Source of the DNA: a virus
IMG/VR virus record: IMGVR_UViG_3300042288_000930
Coordinates: 39,228 to 103,227 of that record
Length of the DNA: 64,000 bases
Reading direction: 5' to 3' (one strand)
Shown: piece after piece, positions 41,846-48,183 of the stretch
Numbering within the stretch: the stretch's first letter is position 1
Layout of the letters: the number at the start of each line of letters is the position of its first letter
Program-made: the position numbers and the translations under genes
The notes under the pieces: generated by a model
What the model was told of the DNA's origin: nothing
Databases searched by the model: none
Seen by the model: the letters and a program-made list of their open reading frames with translations, nothing else

Positions 41846-42156
41846 TTCAGACGCATTCCAGAAAAGAAAGGAATCGCGCCGCCCGCTTGACTCACAAACC
41901 ACTGACCTTTCTTCTGAAAGACACGCTCACCAGGAACACCATGCTCGGTGAGAATAGCATTCAGGCGAGACTTGGTGGTGACAGTCTGCCAACCACCATC
42001 AAACAGGCGAATCCAATTGTCACCAACCTCGGCAATCAAGTTACCATGAAGGCGAACCTGAGACACACCATCAATATTCATGACGCTGGTATTGTCACCA
42101 CGCCAATCAACCTCACGGGTGATGGCAGCGTTCATTTGGCGTTCGATGAGGCGCAT
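41842..42156 (-). CDS. Conserved small protein, LHGNLIA...GGWQTVTTKSRLNA type
   Basis: This gene encodes 104 residues. VSQVRLHGNLIAEVGDNWIR, LFDGGWQTVTTKSRLNAIL then FQKKGQWFVSQ is a pattern I associate with small proteins shared by phages and plasmids of unknown function. It has its own TTGACT-17-CATACT promoter and a CAAACGACCC leader directly before the ATG. Confidence 0.7.
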   Translation of the reverse strand: MRLIERQMNAAITREVDWRGDNTSVMNIDGVSQVRLHGNLIAEVGDNWIRLFDGGWQTVTTKSRLNAILTEHGVPGERVFQKKGQWFVSQAGGAIPFFSGMRLN

Positions 42157-42180
42157 GGGTCGTTTGCTCTTGACTTAGTT

Positions 42181-42209
42181 AGTATGGCAGGGGTGGGGGT
42201 GAAAGTCAA
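42181..42209 (-). promoter_or_regulatory. Sigma-70-type promoter
   Basis: TTGACT (42204-42209), 17 bp, CATACT (42181-42186). The -35 stands between GGGGG and CCCCC arms. An ATAAGCAA...GAT box (42221-42235) lies 11 bp upstream. Confidence 0.8.
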
Positions 42210-42259
42210 CCCCCCTAACCATCACCTTTGCTTATGGGTCAGATTAGAGGGGCTTATAG

Positions 42260-42327
42260 AGTTTTCCACAGGGCTGTGGAAAACTTTCAATAGTTTTCCA
42301 CAGGTTTTGTTATATCTGTGGAAAACT
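42260..42327. repeat. Two inverted pairs of TTTTCCACA (DnaA-box-like)
   Basis: The four nonamers are TTTTCCACA at 42262-42270 (+), 42275-42283 (-), 42294-42302 (+) and 42317-42325 (-), all within perfect 12 bp arms AGTTTTCCACAG/CTGTGGAAAACT. They match the DnaA-box consensus TTWTNCACA. They could alternatively act as two tandem terminator hairpins after the gene at 42333. Confidence 0.7.
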
Positions 42328-42332
42328 TTTAC

Positions 42333-42497
42333 TTACCATTGTATATCATCACCGTCAAACTTAAGTTTCTTCTGCTTCTTGGGAGTTCGTCCCTTGTTTT
42401 GTACTTTCACGCCATACTGGATTTCTAAATCTTGCTCATCAAATTCATCGAAGTCGTTATAGAATTCTTTGAAGTTGTTTCCCTTTGCTTTAGCCAT
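42333..42497 (-). CDS. Small basic/acidic protein (54 aa)
   Basis: Read from ATG 42497 to TAA 42333: KGNNFKEFYNDFDEFDEQDL, then a basic KNKGRTPKKQKKLKFDG-type tail ending DDIQW. Its charge split is typical of small nucleic-acid or protein-binding early proteins. The function is unknown. Confidence 0.65.
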   Translation of the reverse strand: MAKAKGNNFKEFYNDFDEFDEQDLEIQYGVKVQNKGRTPKKQKKLKFDGDDIQW

Positions 42498-42603
42498 TAG
42501 ATTGAAATGTGTCCTGAGAGGTGTCTAGAATCGTCTGTAAGGGATATTGACAACCAAATTGGTGTCTTTACCCCTTGACAAACTTATTTAGTGTGTGGTA
42601 GGG

Positions 42604-42846
42604 TCAGTCAACCAGCAGTTTCAGAGTGCCTTGATTGACACTCTGACTCACAAATCGTCCCACCGAAACATCTTCGGTGTCGAATTCTGCCAACAGTTGC
42701 TGATCAAAACCCTCAGCATCTTCGGTACTGTAAGTATACTGTTTGTTACCATTGTTATATTCAATGGCTACAGTGTTCTTCTCAGTATCAATAACAATGT
42801 TTTTAATGGCAGAACTAGGAAGATCCTGGTAGTTTTTAACAGTCAT
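42604..42846 (-). CDS. Second KTSC-like protein
   Basis: This gene encodes 80 residues. LPSSAIKNIVIDTEKNTVAI then EYNNGNKQYTYSTEDAEGF and SVGRFVSQSVNQG fit the KTSC pattern (SSxI, beta hairpin, YxY, S-G-F). It differs strongly from the GC-rich island copy at 38973, so the two are old paralogues or separate acquisitions. It has a strong promoter (42874-42902). Confidence 0.65.
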   Translation of the reverse strand: MTVKNYQDLPSSAIKNIVIDTEKNTVAIEYNNGNKQYTYSTEDAEGFDQQLLAEFDTEDVSVGRFVSQSVNQGTLKLLVD

Positions 42847-42873
42847 TGAATCCCTTTGATTGATTACTTAGTA

Positions 42874-42902
42874 ATAATACCAGTCTTTTCCAGTCTTGTC
42901 AA
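42874..42902 (-). promoter_or_regulatory. Sigma-70-type promoter of the KTSC-like gene
   Basis: TTGACA (42897-42902), 17 bp, TATTAT (42874-42879). A dyad TTACTAAGTAA follows the -10, and an upstream ATAAGCAGAACTTAT box (42913-42927) lies 10 bp before the -35. Confidence 0.85.
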
Positions 42903-42956
42903 CCCTTTTTTGATAAGTTCTGCTTATTATAACCATAAGTTATAATTATAAGACTT

Positions 42957-43078
42957 CAAAAATCTCAAAAATCTCAAAAAACTCAAATTTTAAGTTTTCT
43001 AAAAACTCGAAAAACTCGAAAACCCTTGGAAATACAGGATTCTCAGATTTTGCCGTTTTGAGATTTTTGAGATTTTTG
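42957..43078. repeat. 23 bp inverted repeat of AT-rich short repeats
   Basis: Arms 42957-42979 (starting CAAAAATCTCAAAAATCTC) and 43056-43078 are exact reverse complements, 76 nt apart. Between and after them lie further degenerate copies (AAAAACTCGAAAAACTCG, GATTTTGAGATTTTTGAG). Confidence 0.8.
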
Positions 43079-43294
43079 GGGATTTTGAGATTTTTGAGTT
43101 TTCTGACAAAGGCTTGACAATCGTTAGGTCGCGTGCTAAGACTACAACAAACTCAGACATTTCGTAGCATATACGAGGTCTCTGAGGCACCTTGACAACT
43201 TAATACACCTTATTGCTAATGATTCTCAATAGCACTATAAAGAACCAATACCTATTTTTTTAACCATTTAAATTATGTAACAATTTCAAACACT

Positions 43295-43315
43295 TTTTCC
43301 ACAACCTGTGGAAAA
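43295..43315. repeat. Inverted pair of TTTTCCACA (DnaA-box-like)
   Basis: TTTTCCACA at 43295-43303 (+) and its complement at 43307-43315, with a 3-nt loop. They stand 5 bp after the stop of the gene at 43321, so they could also be its terminator. Confidence 0.65.
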
Positions 43316-43320
43316 CTCTA

Positions 43321-43572
43321 TTACTTATCTCTATATGGATTCCAATTATCATTACCTACACTCTTATGATATGGTATAAAGAGTACGTTTTGTTTACTAT
43401 CTGAATGTCTAGCAGCAAACCAATCAAAGAACTCTTCTTCTACTGCTTGAGCATTAAGACGATAGTATGTTTTATTCTTTGGTGTTTTACGTTTCTTGGC
43501 TGTAGAAAGCAGGGAATCAATACGATCCCCCGCCCAGTCAATTAATTCATTGTATTGTTGTTCATGCGACAT
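43321..43572 (-). CDS. Small unknown protein
   Basis: This gene encodes 83 residues: helical N-terminus (QQYNELIDWAGDRIDSLLST), basic KKRKTPKNKTYYRLN, then EEFFDWFAARHSDSKQN. It overlaps the upstream gene by 11 bp. The function is unknown. Confidence 0.65.
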   Translation of the reverse strand: MSHEQQYNELIDWAGDRIDSLLSTAKKRKTPKNKTYYRLNAQAVEEEFFDWFAARHSDSKQNVLFIPYHKSVGNDNWNPYRDK

Positions 43573-43765
43573 AGAGAGTCATGTTATAATGGTCATAGGA
43601 AGCGAAGGTTTGATCTTCGGGTAGAGCATCAATCAACATGTGAACAAACTCAGCAGGAAAGAGATCACGCTTTCTGAGTAACTTAGTGCGTTCTTCATCA
43701 GTAAGATCAGAAGAATCAATAATCACTTTGTAGCTAGTGGGAGTGAGCGGGGAGAGAGTAATCAT
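43562..43765 (-). CDS. Small unknown protein
   Basis: This gene encodes 67 residues (TSYKVIIDSSDLTDEERTKL, RDLFPAEFVHMLIDALPED). It overlaps the preceding stop by 4 bp (ATGA) and the next gene by 11 bp, so the three genes 43968 to 43321 are translated in series. Confidence 0.65.
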   Translation of the reverse strand: MITLSPLTPTSYKVIIDSSDLTDEERTKLLRKRDLFPAEFVHMLIDALPEDQTFASYDHYNMTLYVA

Positions 43766-43968
43766 TTTACTTTGTCTGTAAGTTGAAGTTGACGTTCACG
43801 AGCGAGACTGTTAATCTGCTCTATGTAGTAGAATAGAGACGCATAGAACTCAATATCCTCATCATTATGATGAGTCATGGTAATACGTTCTGTTTTACCA
43901 TTGGAGCGCACATAGAGACCATCAGGTTGTTGCCAGAAGATCTCATTACCAAGTGCGACGTAGTTCAT
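43762..43968 (-). CDS. Small unknown protein; start set by promoter
   Basis: This gene encodes 68 residues from ATG 43968 (MNYVALGNEIFWQQPDGLYV). An upstream ATG at 44034 is rejected because a TTGACA-17-TAAACT promoter lies between the two. The C-terminal half is helical (FYYIEQINSLARERQLQ). Confidence 0.65.
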   Translation of the reverse strand: MNYVALGNEIFWQQPDGLYVRSNGKTERITMTHHNDEDIEFYASLFYYIEQINSLARERQLQLTDKVK

Positions 43969-43990
43969 AGCGTTAGTTGCGACTTGATTC

Positions 43991-44019
43991 AGTTTAACAG
44001 AAAATCTATTGAGTGTCAA
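43991..44019 (-). promoter_or_regulatory. Sigma-70-type promoter
   Basis: TTGACA (44014-44019), 17 bp, TAAACT (43991-43996), overlapping the end of the gene at 44006. Confidence 0.7.
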
Positions 44020-44179
44020 GAGATCTACGAGCAAAGAACTTCATACAATTTTGAAAGTCATTCCATTCTTTATCAGTGATATTATCTGTAGCGTATGGAA
44101 TGTTAAGCGCAGTGGCACAGAATTTTTGATGTTCTGGATTGTGTGCGATGAGTTGTGTAATAAGGAAGAGATCAATCAT
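44006..44179 (-). CDS. Small unknown protein
   Basis: This gene encodes 57 residues from ATG 44179, which overlaps the previous stop (ATGATTGA). LFLITQLIAHNPEHQKFCAT and KEWNDFQNCMKFFARRS suggest a small helical fold. Confidence 0.6.
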   Translation of the reverse strand: MIDLFLITQLIAHNPEHQKFCATALNIPYATDNITDKEWNDFQNCMKFFARRSLDTQ

Positions 44180-44294
44180 GATTCTCAAACTCTTTCATGA
44201 ATCCTTCCAAACGTTTGTTGGCACGATAGTTTTGAATGATGTCCATGATAGAATAACCAAACGAAAATCCAGCCATGATAGCAATAATAGTCAT
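44172..44294 (-). CDS. Tiny membrane protein (40 aa)
   Basis: Read from ATG 44294 to TGA 44172. Residues 2-20 are a membrane helix (TIIAIMAGFSFGYSIMDII), followed by a charged tail. The ATG overlaps the stop of the zinc-ribbon gene. Confidence 0.6.
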   Translation of the reverse strand: MTIIAIMAGFSFGYSIMDIIQNYRANKRLEGFMKEFENHD

Positions 44295-44503
44295 ACAGTT
44301 TCTCCTTTAAGTGTACCGTCAAGATTAAAGATTGTGCCACAGTCAGGGCAATGGTAAGAATGTGTTCTATCTGTCTCCCACGATTGAAGAGCGATGACTC
44401 TCGAATAGAAATAGGGAGGAGAGTATGAATCGTGAAGATGTTCGGGAATAGGAATCGTATGCCACAGCGCGTTACATGCGGGGCAGTGAGAGAGTTTTTC
44501 CAT
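44291..44503 (-). CDS. Zinc-ribbon protein
   Basis: This gene encodes 70 residues with two zinc knuckles, CPAC (residues 7-10) and CPDC (residues 52-55), about 41 residues apart. The spacing suits a single treble-clef or zinc-ribbon domain, perhaps for nucleic-acid or RNA-polymerase binding. Both ends overlap neighbouring genes (TAATG, ATGA). Confidence 0.7.
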   Translation of the reverse strand: MEKLSHCPACNALWHTIPIPEHLHDSYSPPYFYSRVIALQSWETDRTHSYHCPDCGTIFNLDGTLKGETV

Positions 44504-44664
44504 TATGCGGTCATGATTTTGTTGTACAAATCTTCGAAGATTTCACGCTCTGTTGTATCAAGATTACTGACAAACTCAGAATCCACCAGCATTAACAGTA
44601 TATCCTGAAGTAGAATATACTCTTCATACAACAGCGGTTCACCTTGATAAATTGCGTGTGTCAT
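44503..44664 (-). CDS. Small acidic helical protein (53 aa)
   Basis: Read from ATG 44664 to TAA 44503: YQGEPLLYEEYILLQDILLM and SNLDTTEREIFEDLYNKIM. It overlaps both neighbours by 1-4 bp. The function is unknown. Confidence 0.65.
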   Translation of the reverse strand: MTHAIYQGEPLLYEEYILLQDILLMLVDSEFVSNLDTTEREIFEDLYNKIMTA

Positions 44665-44822
44665 TTACAATCAGGATGCCAAACTTTCAGTTGCTCACAA
44701 TACTGTTTCTGTTTCGCATCATAAGCATCAAACAATTTATTGTCACGCACAATGAGAAATGCGTTCCAACCAAACATTGCCGCAAACAGCAATGTAAAAG
44801 TTACAATGTACTTAGAAGACAT
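44661..44822 (-). CDS. Small membrane-anchored protein (53 aa)
   Basis: Read from ATG 44822 to TGA 44661. An N-terminal hydrophobic helix (YIVTFTLLFAAMFGWNAFLI) is followed by a charged tail with two cysteines. It is probably a single-pass membrane or exported peptide. Confidence 0.65.
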   Translation of the reverse strand: MSSKYIVTFTLLFAAMFGWNAFLIVRDNKLFDAYDAKQKQYCEQLKVWHPDCK

Positions 44823-45079
44823 CAGCAAGCACCGTGAAAAGGATTACCGAGTTGAGGAAGATTCGAATTGTCGCGGGTTTCGATATAACCATGAGCAAGA
44901 CGCTCACGAATATCCAGTGCCATCTCAATACGATTCAGAAACTTTTTAGACACTTGACCATGAGGAGCAAAAGTCACAGCACGAAGAAACCATTCCTTGC
45001 TGATGTCACCATACGGCGTCTTCACAGGATAGAAATCAACAACCATGTTACCATCTTTGCTGGTCAGTTGCGGGGTCAT
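44822..45079 (-). CDS. Small unknown protein; start set by promoter
   Basis: This gene encodes 85 residues from ATG 45079. The longer reading from 45115 is excluded by the TTGACT-17-TATATT promoter at 45104-45132. NMVVDFYPVKTPYGDISKEW and QVSKKFLNRIEMALDIRERL look like a compact alpha/beta fold. It is the first gene of a coupled chain running to 44172. Confidence 0.7.
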   Translation of the reverse strand: MTPQLTSKDGNMVVDFYPVKTPYGDISKEWFLRAVTFAPHGQVSKKFLNRIEMALDIRERLAHGYIETRDNSNLPQLGNPFHGAC

Positions 45080-45103
45080 GTCGGTTCCCTTGATTACCTT
45101 AGT

Positions 45104-45132
45104 AATATAGGGCATCAGTCAGCAAAAGTCAA
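45104..45132 (-). promoter_or_regulatory. Sigma-70-type promoter inside the methyltransferase 3' end
   Basis: TTGACT (45127-45132), 17 bp, TATATT (45104-45109), followed by the dyad ATTACTAAGGTAAT. The upstream box ATAAGCAACGCTCAT (45144-45158) is part of the methyltransferase coding sequence. Confidence 0.85.
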
Positions 45133-46023
45133 GCGCCCAGCCGATGAGCGTTGCTTATCAATCACAGATTGTATTCTCGTTGTGCTTATGTCTGTGTAGT
45201 GTTGTGACAAATCAATTCCTACAAAATTTCTATTTTCTTCAATCGCCGCAACGCCTGTGCTGCCTGAACCACAGAAGGGGTCCAGCACCGTAGAATTGAC
45301 AGGAGAATAGATTCTGATAAGATATGCCATCAAATCAATCGGTTTGACTGTAGGATGGTCGTTGAAATCTCCTTTCTCTTTACGAGTAGCACGGGGAGCA
45401 TAGAAATACTTCTGATGCTCTGAATCTACTTCACCAATAATATTGGAAGGATAACGCCCAGCAGGATTCGCATCCACTGTCCCACACTCAGCACCAGAAC
45501 CTTTGGTGTTACCATCACGACCAAATGTACGGCGACTGGCACCACCTTTCACCCAACCAGTAGGAGGTTTCTTATCCCACGGCACACGAGTATTCTCAAC
45601 ATCAATCAGACCACATCCCCACTGCTCAAAGTTATCCTTGAGTGTGCCTTTGTAAGGCTTCTGTGCCACTACAATCGGTTCGTGTGCGGGTTTGAGACGA
45701 TTGTGTTTAGGCATCTTGGTGGTGGTCATCCACATAATCTGATCCTTGATTTCAAACCCAGCATCCTCCACATTCACCGCCAGACGATGATACAATTCAG
45801 GAGAACAGAAAGCTAAACAAAAAGCACCAGGGCGAAGTGTACGAAACACCTCGCGCCAGATGTCTACACTGGGCACAGAATGATCCCAGTGATCCATACC
45901 CATACCATAGGGAGGATCAGTGATACAAGAATGAAAAGTGTTCTCCCCATATGTGGAGAGAACATCTTGACAATTACCAGTTGTGATTGAGAACGTTGAA
46001 TTCACAGGTTTGTCTGTCGGCAT
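45115..46023 (-). CDS. DNA methyltransferase (beta class, N6-adenine/N4-cytosine)
   Basis: This gene encodes 302 residues from ATG 46023. The catalytic motif IV (CITDPPYG, residues 33-40) comes first and the S-adenosylmethionine motif I (VLDPFCGSGSTG, 246-257) near the end, the order of beta-class amino-methyltransferases; DPPY favours N6-adenine. HPTVKPIDLMAYL, just before motif I, is the usual motif X region. The start overlaps the nuclease gene by 50 bp, so modification and nuclease are co-expressed. It may protect phage DNA from host enzymes or from the neighbouring nuclease. A longer frame to 46179 is unlikely. Confidence 0.9.
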   Translation of the reverse strand: MPTDKPVNSTFSITTGNCQDVLSTYGENTFHSCITDPPYGMGMDHWDHSVPSVDIWREVFRTLRPGAFCLAFCSPELYHRLAVNVEDAGFEIKDQIMWMTTTKMPKHNRLKPAHEPIVVAQKPYKGTLKDNFEQWGCGLIDVENTRVPWDKKPPTGWVKGGASRRTFGRDGNTKGSGAECGTVDANPAGRYPSNIIGEVDSEHQKYFYAPRATRKEKGDFNDHPTVKPIDLMAYLIRIYSPVNSTVLDPFCGSGSTGVAAIEENRNFVGIDLSQHYTDISTTRIQSVIDKQRSSAGRLTFAD

Positions 46024-46507
46024 GAGTGAAATAATCGGTTTTGTCTTTACCACCAGACTGAGTATACATGTTGCGAATGTAGAAGTCAAATCCACGATTA
46101 TCGTTCTGCCATTCCTCATCCAGTTGATAAGTTTTGAGAACAGCGTTGAGATCTTCCACCAGTTGAGCGTAGAGTTCACGCTTACGGTGAGAAACTACAT
46201 CATCAGCAAAGAAAATTGTTGTATCGTTGTATTTCTTGGTGCTGAAGATATAGACTACACCTTCTTTAGGAAGTCCACCGTTGTATGTAGGAAATGTTTG
46301 TTTCGAAGACTTACATTCAATGTCAACAGTTTTACCGCTGGGAAGTGTCACGCGAAAGTCAGGCGATGCCTGTGAACCATTCGGTTGATACACATATGTA
46401 TAACCATATTTGTCAAGCAAATCTTTTACTTGCTGTTCGTGAAGCGGATTGTCTTGCGAATTGGATTTGTAAGGAAGTGTAAGAACTTCTTGCCAGAATT
46501 GTTTCAT
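45974..46507 (-). CDS. PD-(D/E)XK nuclease, likely type II restriction endonuclease partner
   Basis: This gene encodes 177 residues from ATG 46507. P49-D50 in SQASPDFRV and E64-C-K66 in VDIECKSSK form the PD-x13-ExK active site. A preceding helix with E24 (HEQQVKDLLDKYG) fits the fold. The following stretch YNGGLPKEGVVYIFSTKKYN resembles several type II restriction enzymes. It overlaps the methyltransferase gene and is first in the unit, with a strong promoter (46548-46577). It probably cuts the site its partner methylates; a repair or phage-exclusion nuclease is the alternative. Confidence 0.75.
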   Translation of the reverse strand: MKQFWQEVLTLPYKSNSQDNPLHEQQVKDLLDKYGYTYVYQPNGSQASPDFRVTLPSGKTVDIECKSSKQTFPTYNGGLPKEGVVYIFSTKKYNDTTIFFADDVVSHRKRELYAQLVEDLNAVLKTYQLDEEWQNDNRGFDFYIRNMYTQSGGKDKTDYFTHADRQTCEFNVLNHNW

Positions 46508-46547
46508 GAATTTCTCGGACTCGATTGCCCGTTGAAAGAACAAATAG

Positions 46548-46577
46548 AATATAGCATGGGCGGTGGGAGTCTGTCAA
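46548..46577 (-). promoter_or_regulatory. Sigma-70-type promoter of the nuclease-methyltransferase unit
   Basis: TTGACA (46572-46577), 18 bp, TATATT (46548-46553). An upstream dyad GGCAAATTGCC replaces the usual ATAAGCAA box. The promoter rules out the TTG start at 46543 and supports ATG 46507. Confidence 0.85.
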
Positions 46578-46762
46578 CCCCCCTCAAGCGGCAATTTGCC
46601 CCGCCCCTTGGGCTTTTTTGTTTTCGTGTTTTTTTGTTGATTTCGAATGTAGGCGACCGCCTCTGCTGCCGAATTTACGTCCGCAATCTGCTGCCCATTG
46701 TAAAGTATAACGTATTTAGTGTCATACCAGGGCACTGCGGCATATCCATCTTTAGTAATCAT
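46574..46762 (-). CDS. Small unknown protein with basic tail
   Basis: This gene encodes 62 residues: YAAVPWYDTKYVILYNGQQI, VNSAAEAVAYIRNQQK, then KTKKPKGRGKLPLEGG. The stop codon lies inside the -35 of the nuclease promoter. The leader contains CAAACGA. It may bind nucleic acid through its tail. Confidence 0.65.
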   Translation of the reverse strand: MITKDGYAAVPWYDTKYVILYNGQQIADVNSAAEAVAYIRNQQKNTKTKKPKGRGKLPLEGG

Positions 46763-46811
46763 AGGTGTTCGTTTGTACTTTGGTATTTTTCGGTGATCTG
46801 GCTGCGAGAAA

Positions 46812-46837
46812 GGGGCAACAGGTCATCCCGCTGCCCC
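46812..46837 (-). terminator. Hairpin after the helicase gene
   Basis: GGGGCA (46812-46817) and TGCCCC (46832-46837) with a 14-nt loop. On the minus strand it is followed by TTTCTC, a weak intrinsic terminator 9 bp after the helicase stop. Confidence 0.55.
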
Positions 46838-46845
46838 CTTGACAA

Positions 46846-48102
46846 TTATGCGATAATGGAAGTGGGAGGGACACCCTGAACGAAGATAGCATCAACAACA
46901 TTCTGAAGACGCTTCTGAATCTGAGCACCGTAGTTGCCGTAGATAGGCACAGTCACGAAACCAAACGGTTTGCGATAGCTACCCAGGTCACCAGCAGTGA
47001 TACGACCTTCCGCAATGTCACGCGCATCATCCATATTCATGCGGATAACGCGACCGATCGTTTGCGCCATCTCCACAATGTTGAGGTTACGAAGGAGCAC
47101 ACAATGCGTCAGACCAGGAACATTCATGCCTTCAGACAGAATGCTGTAGTGAAACACCACAAACTTACGATTAGGATCTTTGCCCCACGCAGTCAGCGTG
47201 TCAAAGAATACCTCACGATTCACTTTCTGCTTGTTGACATAGGCACCATGCTTGGCGGTGATGTGAAGCACATCATAACCACGCTCAGACAGTTCCTGAA
47301 GCATCGCAGTTTGTGCTACCATACCCCAGATAATCTTGCTGCTAGGTGCTGCTACCAGAATCTTCTGACCAGCATCAGCATCAAGATTGTCAATAATATC
47401 AAGCACAGTGTTGCTGTCACAGTTGGCAGCATTATCCTTAGTGCGAGTCACCATGTCCTGCTCATGAATAACAATCTGAGGAGGAATGATACTACCAGAC
47501 TGAATCAGTTCTTGAGCAGGTACAGTATGAAGAACCTTGCCAAACACAAGCGAATTGTTCATACCACGACCCATCGGATTCTTAGACTGACGAGGAGTAG
47601 CAGTAAAGAAATAGCAAGCGTCAGACATCTGCGAAACCATAGCAGTTTTAGGAAAGAACTGCTTGCTGGTAGCATTATGCGCTTCATCGAAGTAAGCTAC
47701 ATCAATGTCAATACCTGCCTCAACAATCTGGTGAAGAGAATGATAGGTGGTGAAGATAACCTGATGAGCACCAGCAGCAAGACAGACGCCAGTGTGAACA
47801 GCAATCTGAGCAGGTTTGGTGGTGCTGTAATAATGAGTGTCGCCAGAGTGAACATGAAGCACCTCAACATTCATGTTGTAGGTGTTGATAACCTCCATGT
47901 ATTCCTCACACAACTGGTTGACCAGCAGCAACCTGGGACAAATAACAACCGCCGTGAGAGGGCGCTGAGAGGCGCTCAGACGGCGCACAAGGTCCATAAT
48001 GGCAATCAGGGTCTTGCCACCGCCAGTGGGCACATAGACGCTGCCGTGGGTGGCAGTCAGCATCGCATCAATGGCACGTTGCTGGTGGGGACGAAGTTTC
48101 AT
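46846..48102 (-). CDS. SF2 helicase, type III restriction Res/DEAD-like
   Basis: This gene encodes 418 residues from ATG 48102. Motifs in order are KLRPHQQRAIDAM (Q-like), Walker A VPTGGGKT (24-31), DEAH (139-142), TATP (167-170), and motif VI QTIGRVIR (347-354). It is a bare two-domain SF2 motor without a nuclease or long N-terminal domain, so it differs from T4 UvsW, which carries an extra N-terminal domain. Its neighbours are a ParB-fold protein upstream and the nuclease-methyltransferase pair downstream. Strand separation or translocation in a restriction-like or repair system is inferred. The leader carries CAAACGAC. Confidence 0.9.
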   Translation of the reverse strand: MKLRPHQQRAIDAMLTATHGSVYVPTGGGKTLIAIMDLVRRLSASQRPLTAVVICPRLLLVNQLCEEYMEVINTYNMNVEVLHVHSGDTHYYSTTKPAQIAVHTGVCLAAGAHQVIFTTYHSLHQIVEAGIDIDVAYFDEAHNATSKQFFPKTAMVSQMSDACYFFTATPRQSKNPMGRGMNNSLVFGKVLHTVPAQELIQSGSIIPPQIVIHEQDMVTRTKDNAANCDSNTVLDIIDNLDADAGQKILVAAPSSKIIWGMVAQTAMLQELSERGYDVLHITAKHGAYVNKQKVNREVFFDTLTAWGKDPNRKFVVFHYSILSEGMNVPGLTHCVLLRNLNIVEMAQTIGRVIRMNMDDARDIAEGRITAGDLGSYRKPFGFVTVPIYGNYGAQIQKRLQNVVDAIFVQGVPPTSIIA

Positions 48103-48125
48103 GTGAATGTCGTTTGTATGAATAT

Positions 48126-48154
48126 AGTATGGCACGAAAAAGCAGGGAGCGCAA
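48126..48154 (-). promoter_or_regulatory. Sigma-70-type promoter of the helicase gene
   Basis: TTGCGC (48149-48154), 17 bp, CATACT (48126-48131), with the dyad box ATAAGGAATGCTTAT (48166-48180) 11 bp upstream. Confidence 0.75.
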
Positions 48155-48183
48155 GCCCCCTGCCGATAAGCATTCCTTATTGC

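Larger units (their letters stand above)
42903..43320. other. AT-rich non-coding stretch, candidate origin region
   Basis: No gene was found in about 420 bp. The left half holds short A/T-rich repeats (CAAAAATCT and its complement) forming a perfect 23 bp inverted repeat. The right half has a plus-strand TTGACA-17-TAAGAC promoter-like pair (43114-43142) and ends with an inverted pair of TTTTCCACA. Confidence 0.55.

Noticed and set aside
46574-46577. TTG start at 46543 giving a longer nuclease
   Set aside because: It would lie 5 bp downstream of the TATATT box, at or before the transcription start. ATG 46507 is the plausible start.
46846-48102. UvsW helicase
   Set aside because: Motifs are SF2, but the protein starts directly with the Q-like motif, lacking the N-terminal domain of T4 UvsW, and sits beside a restriction-like pair.
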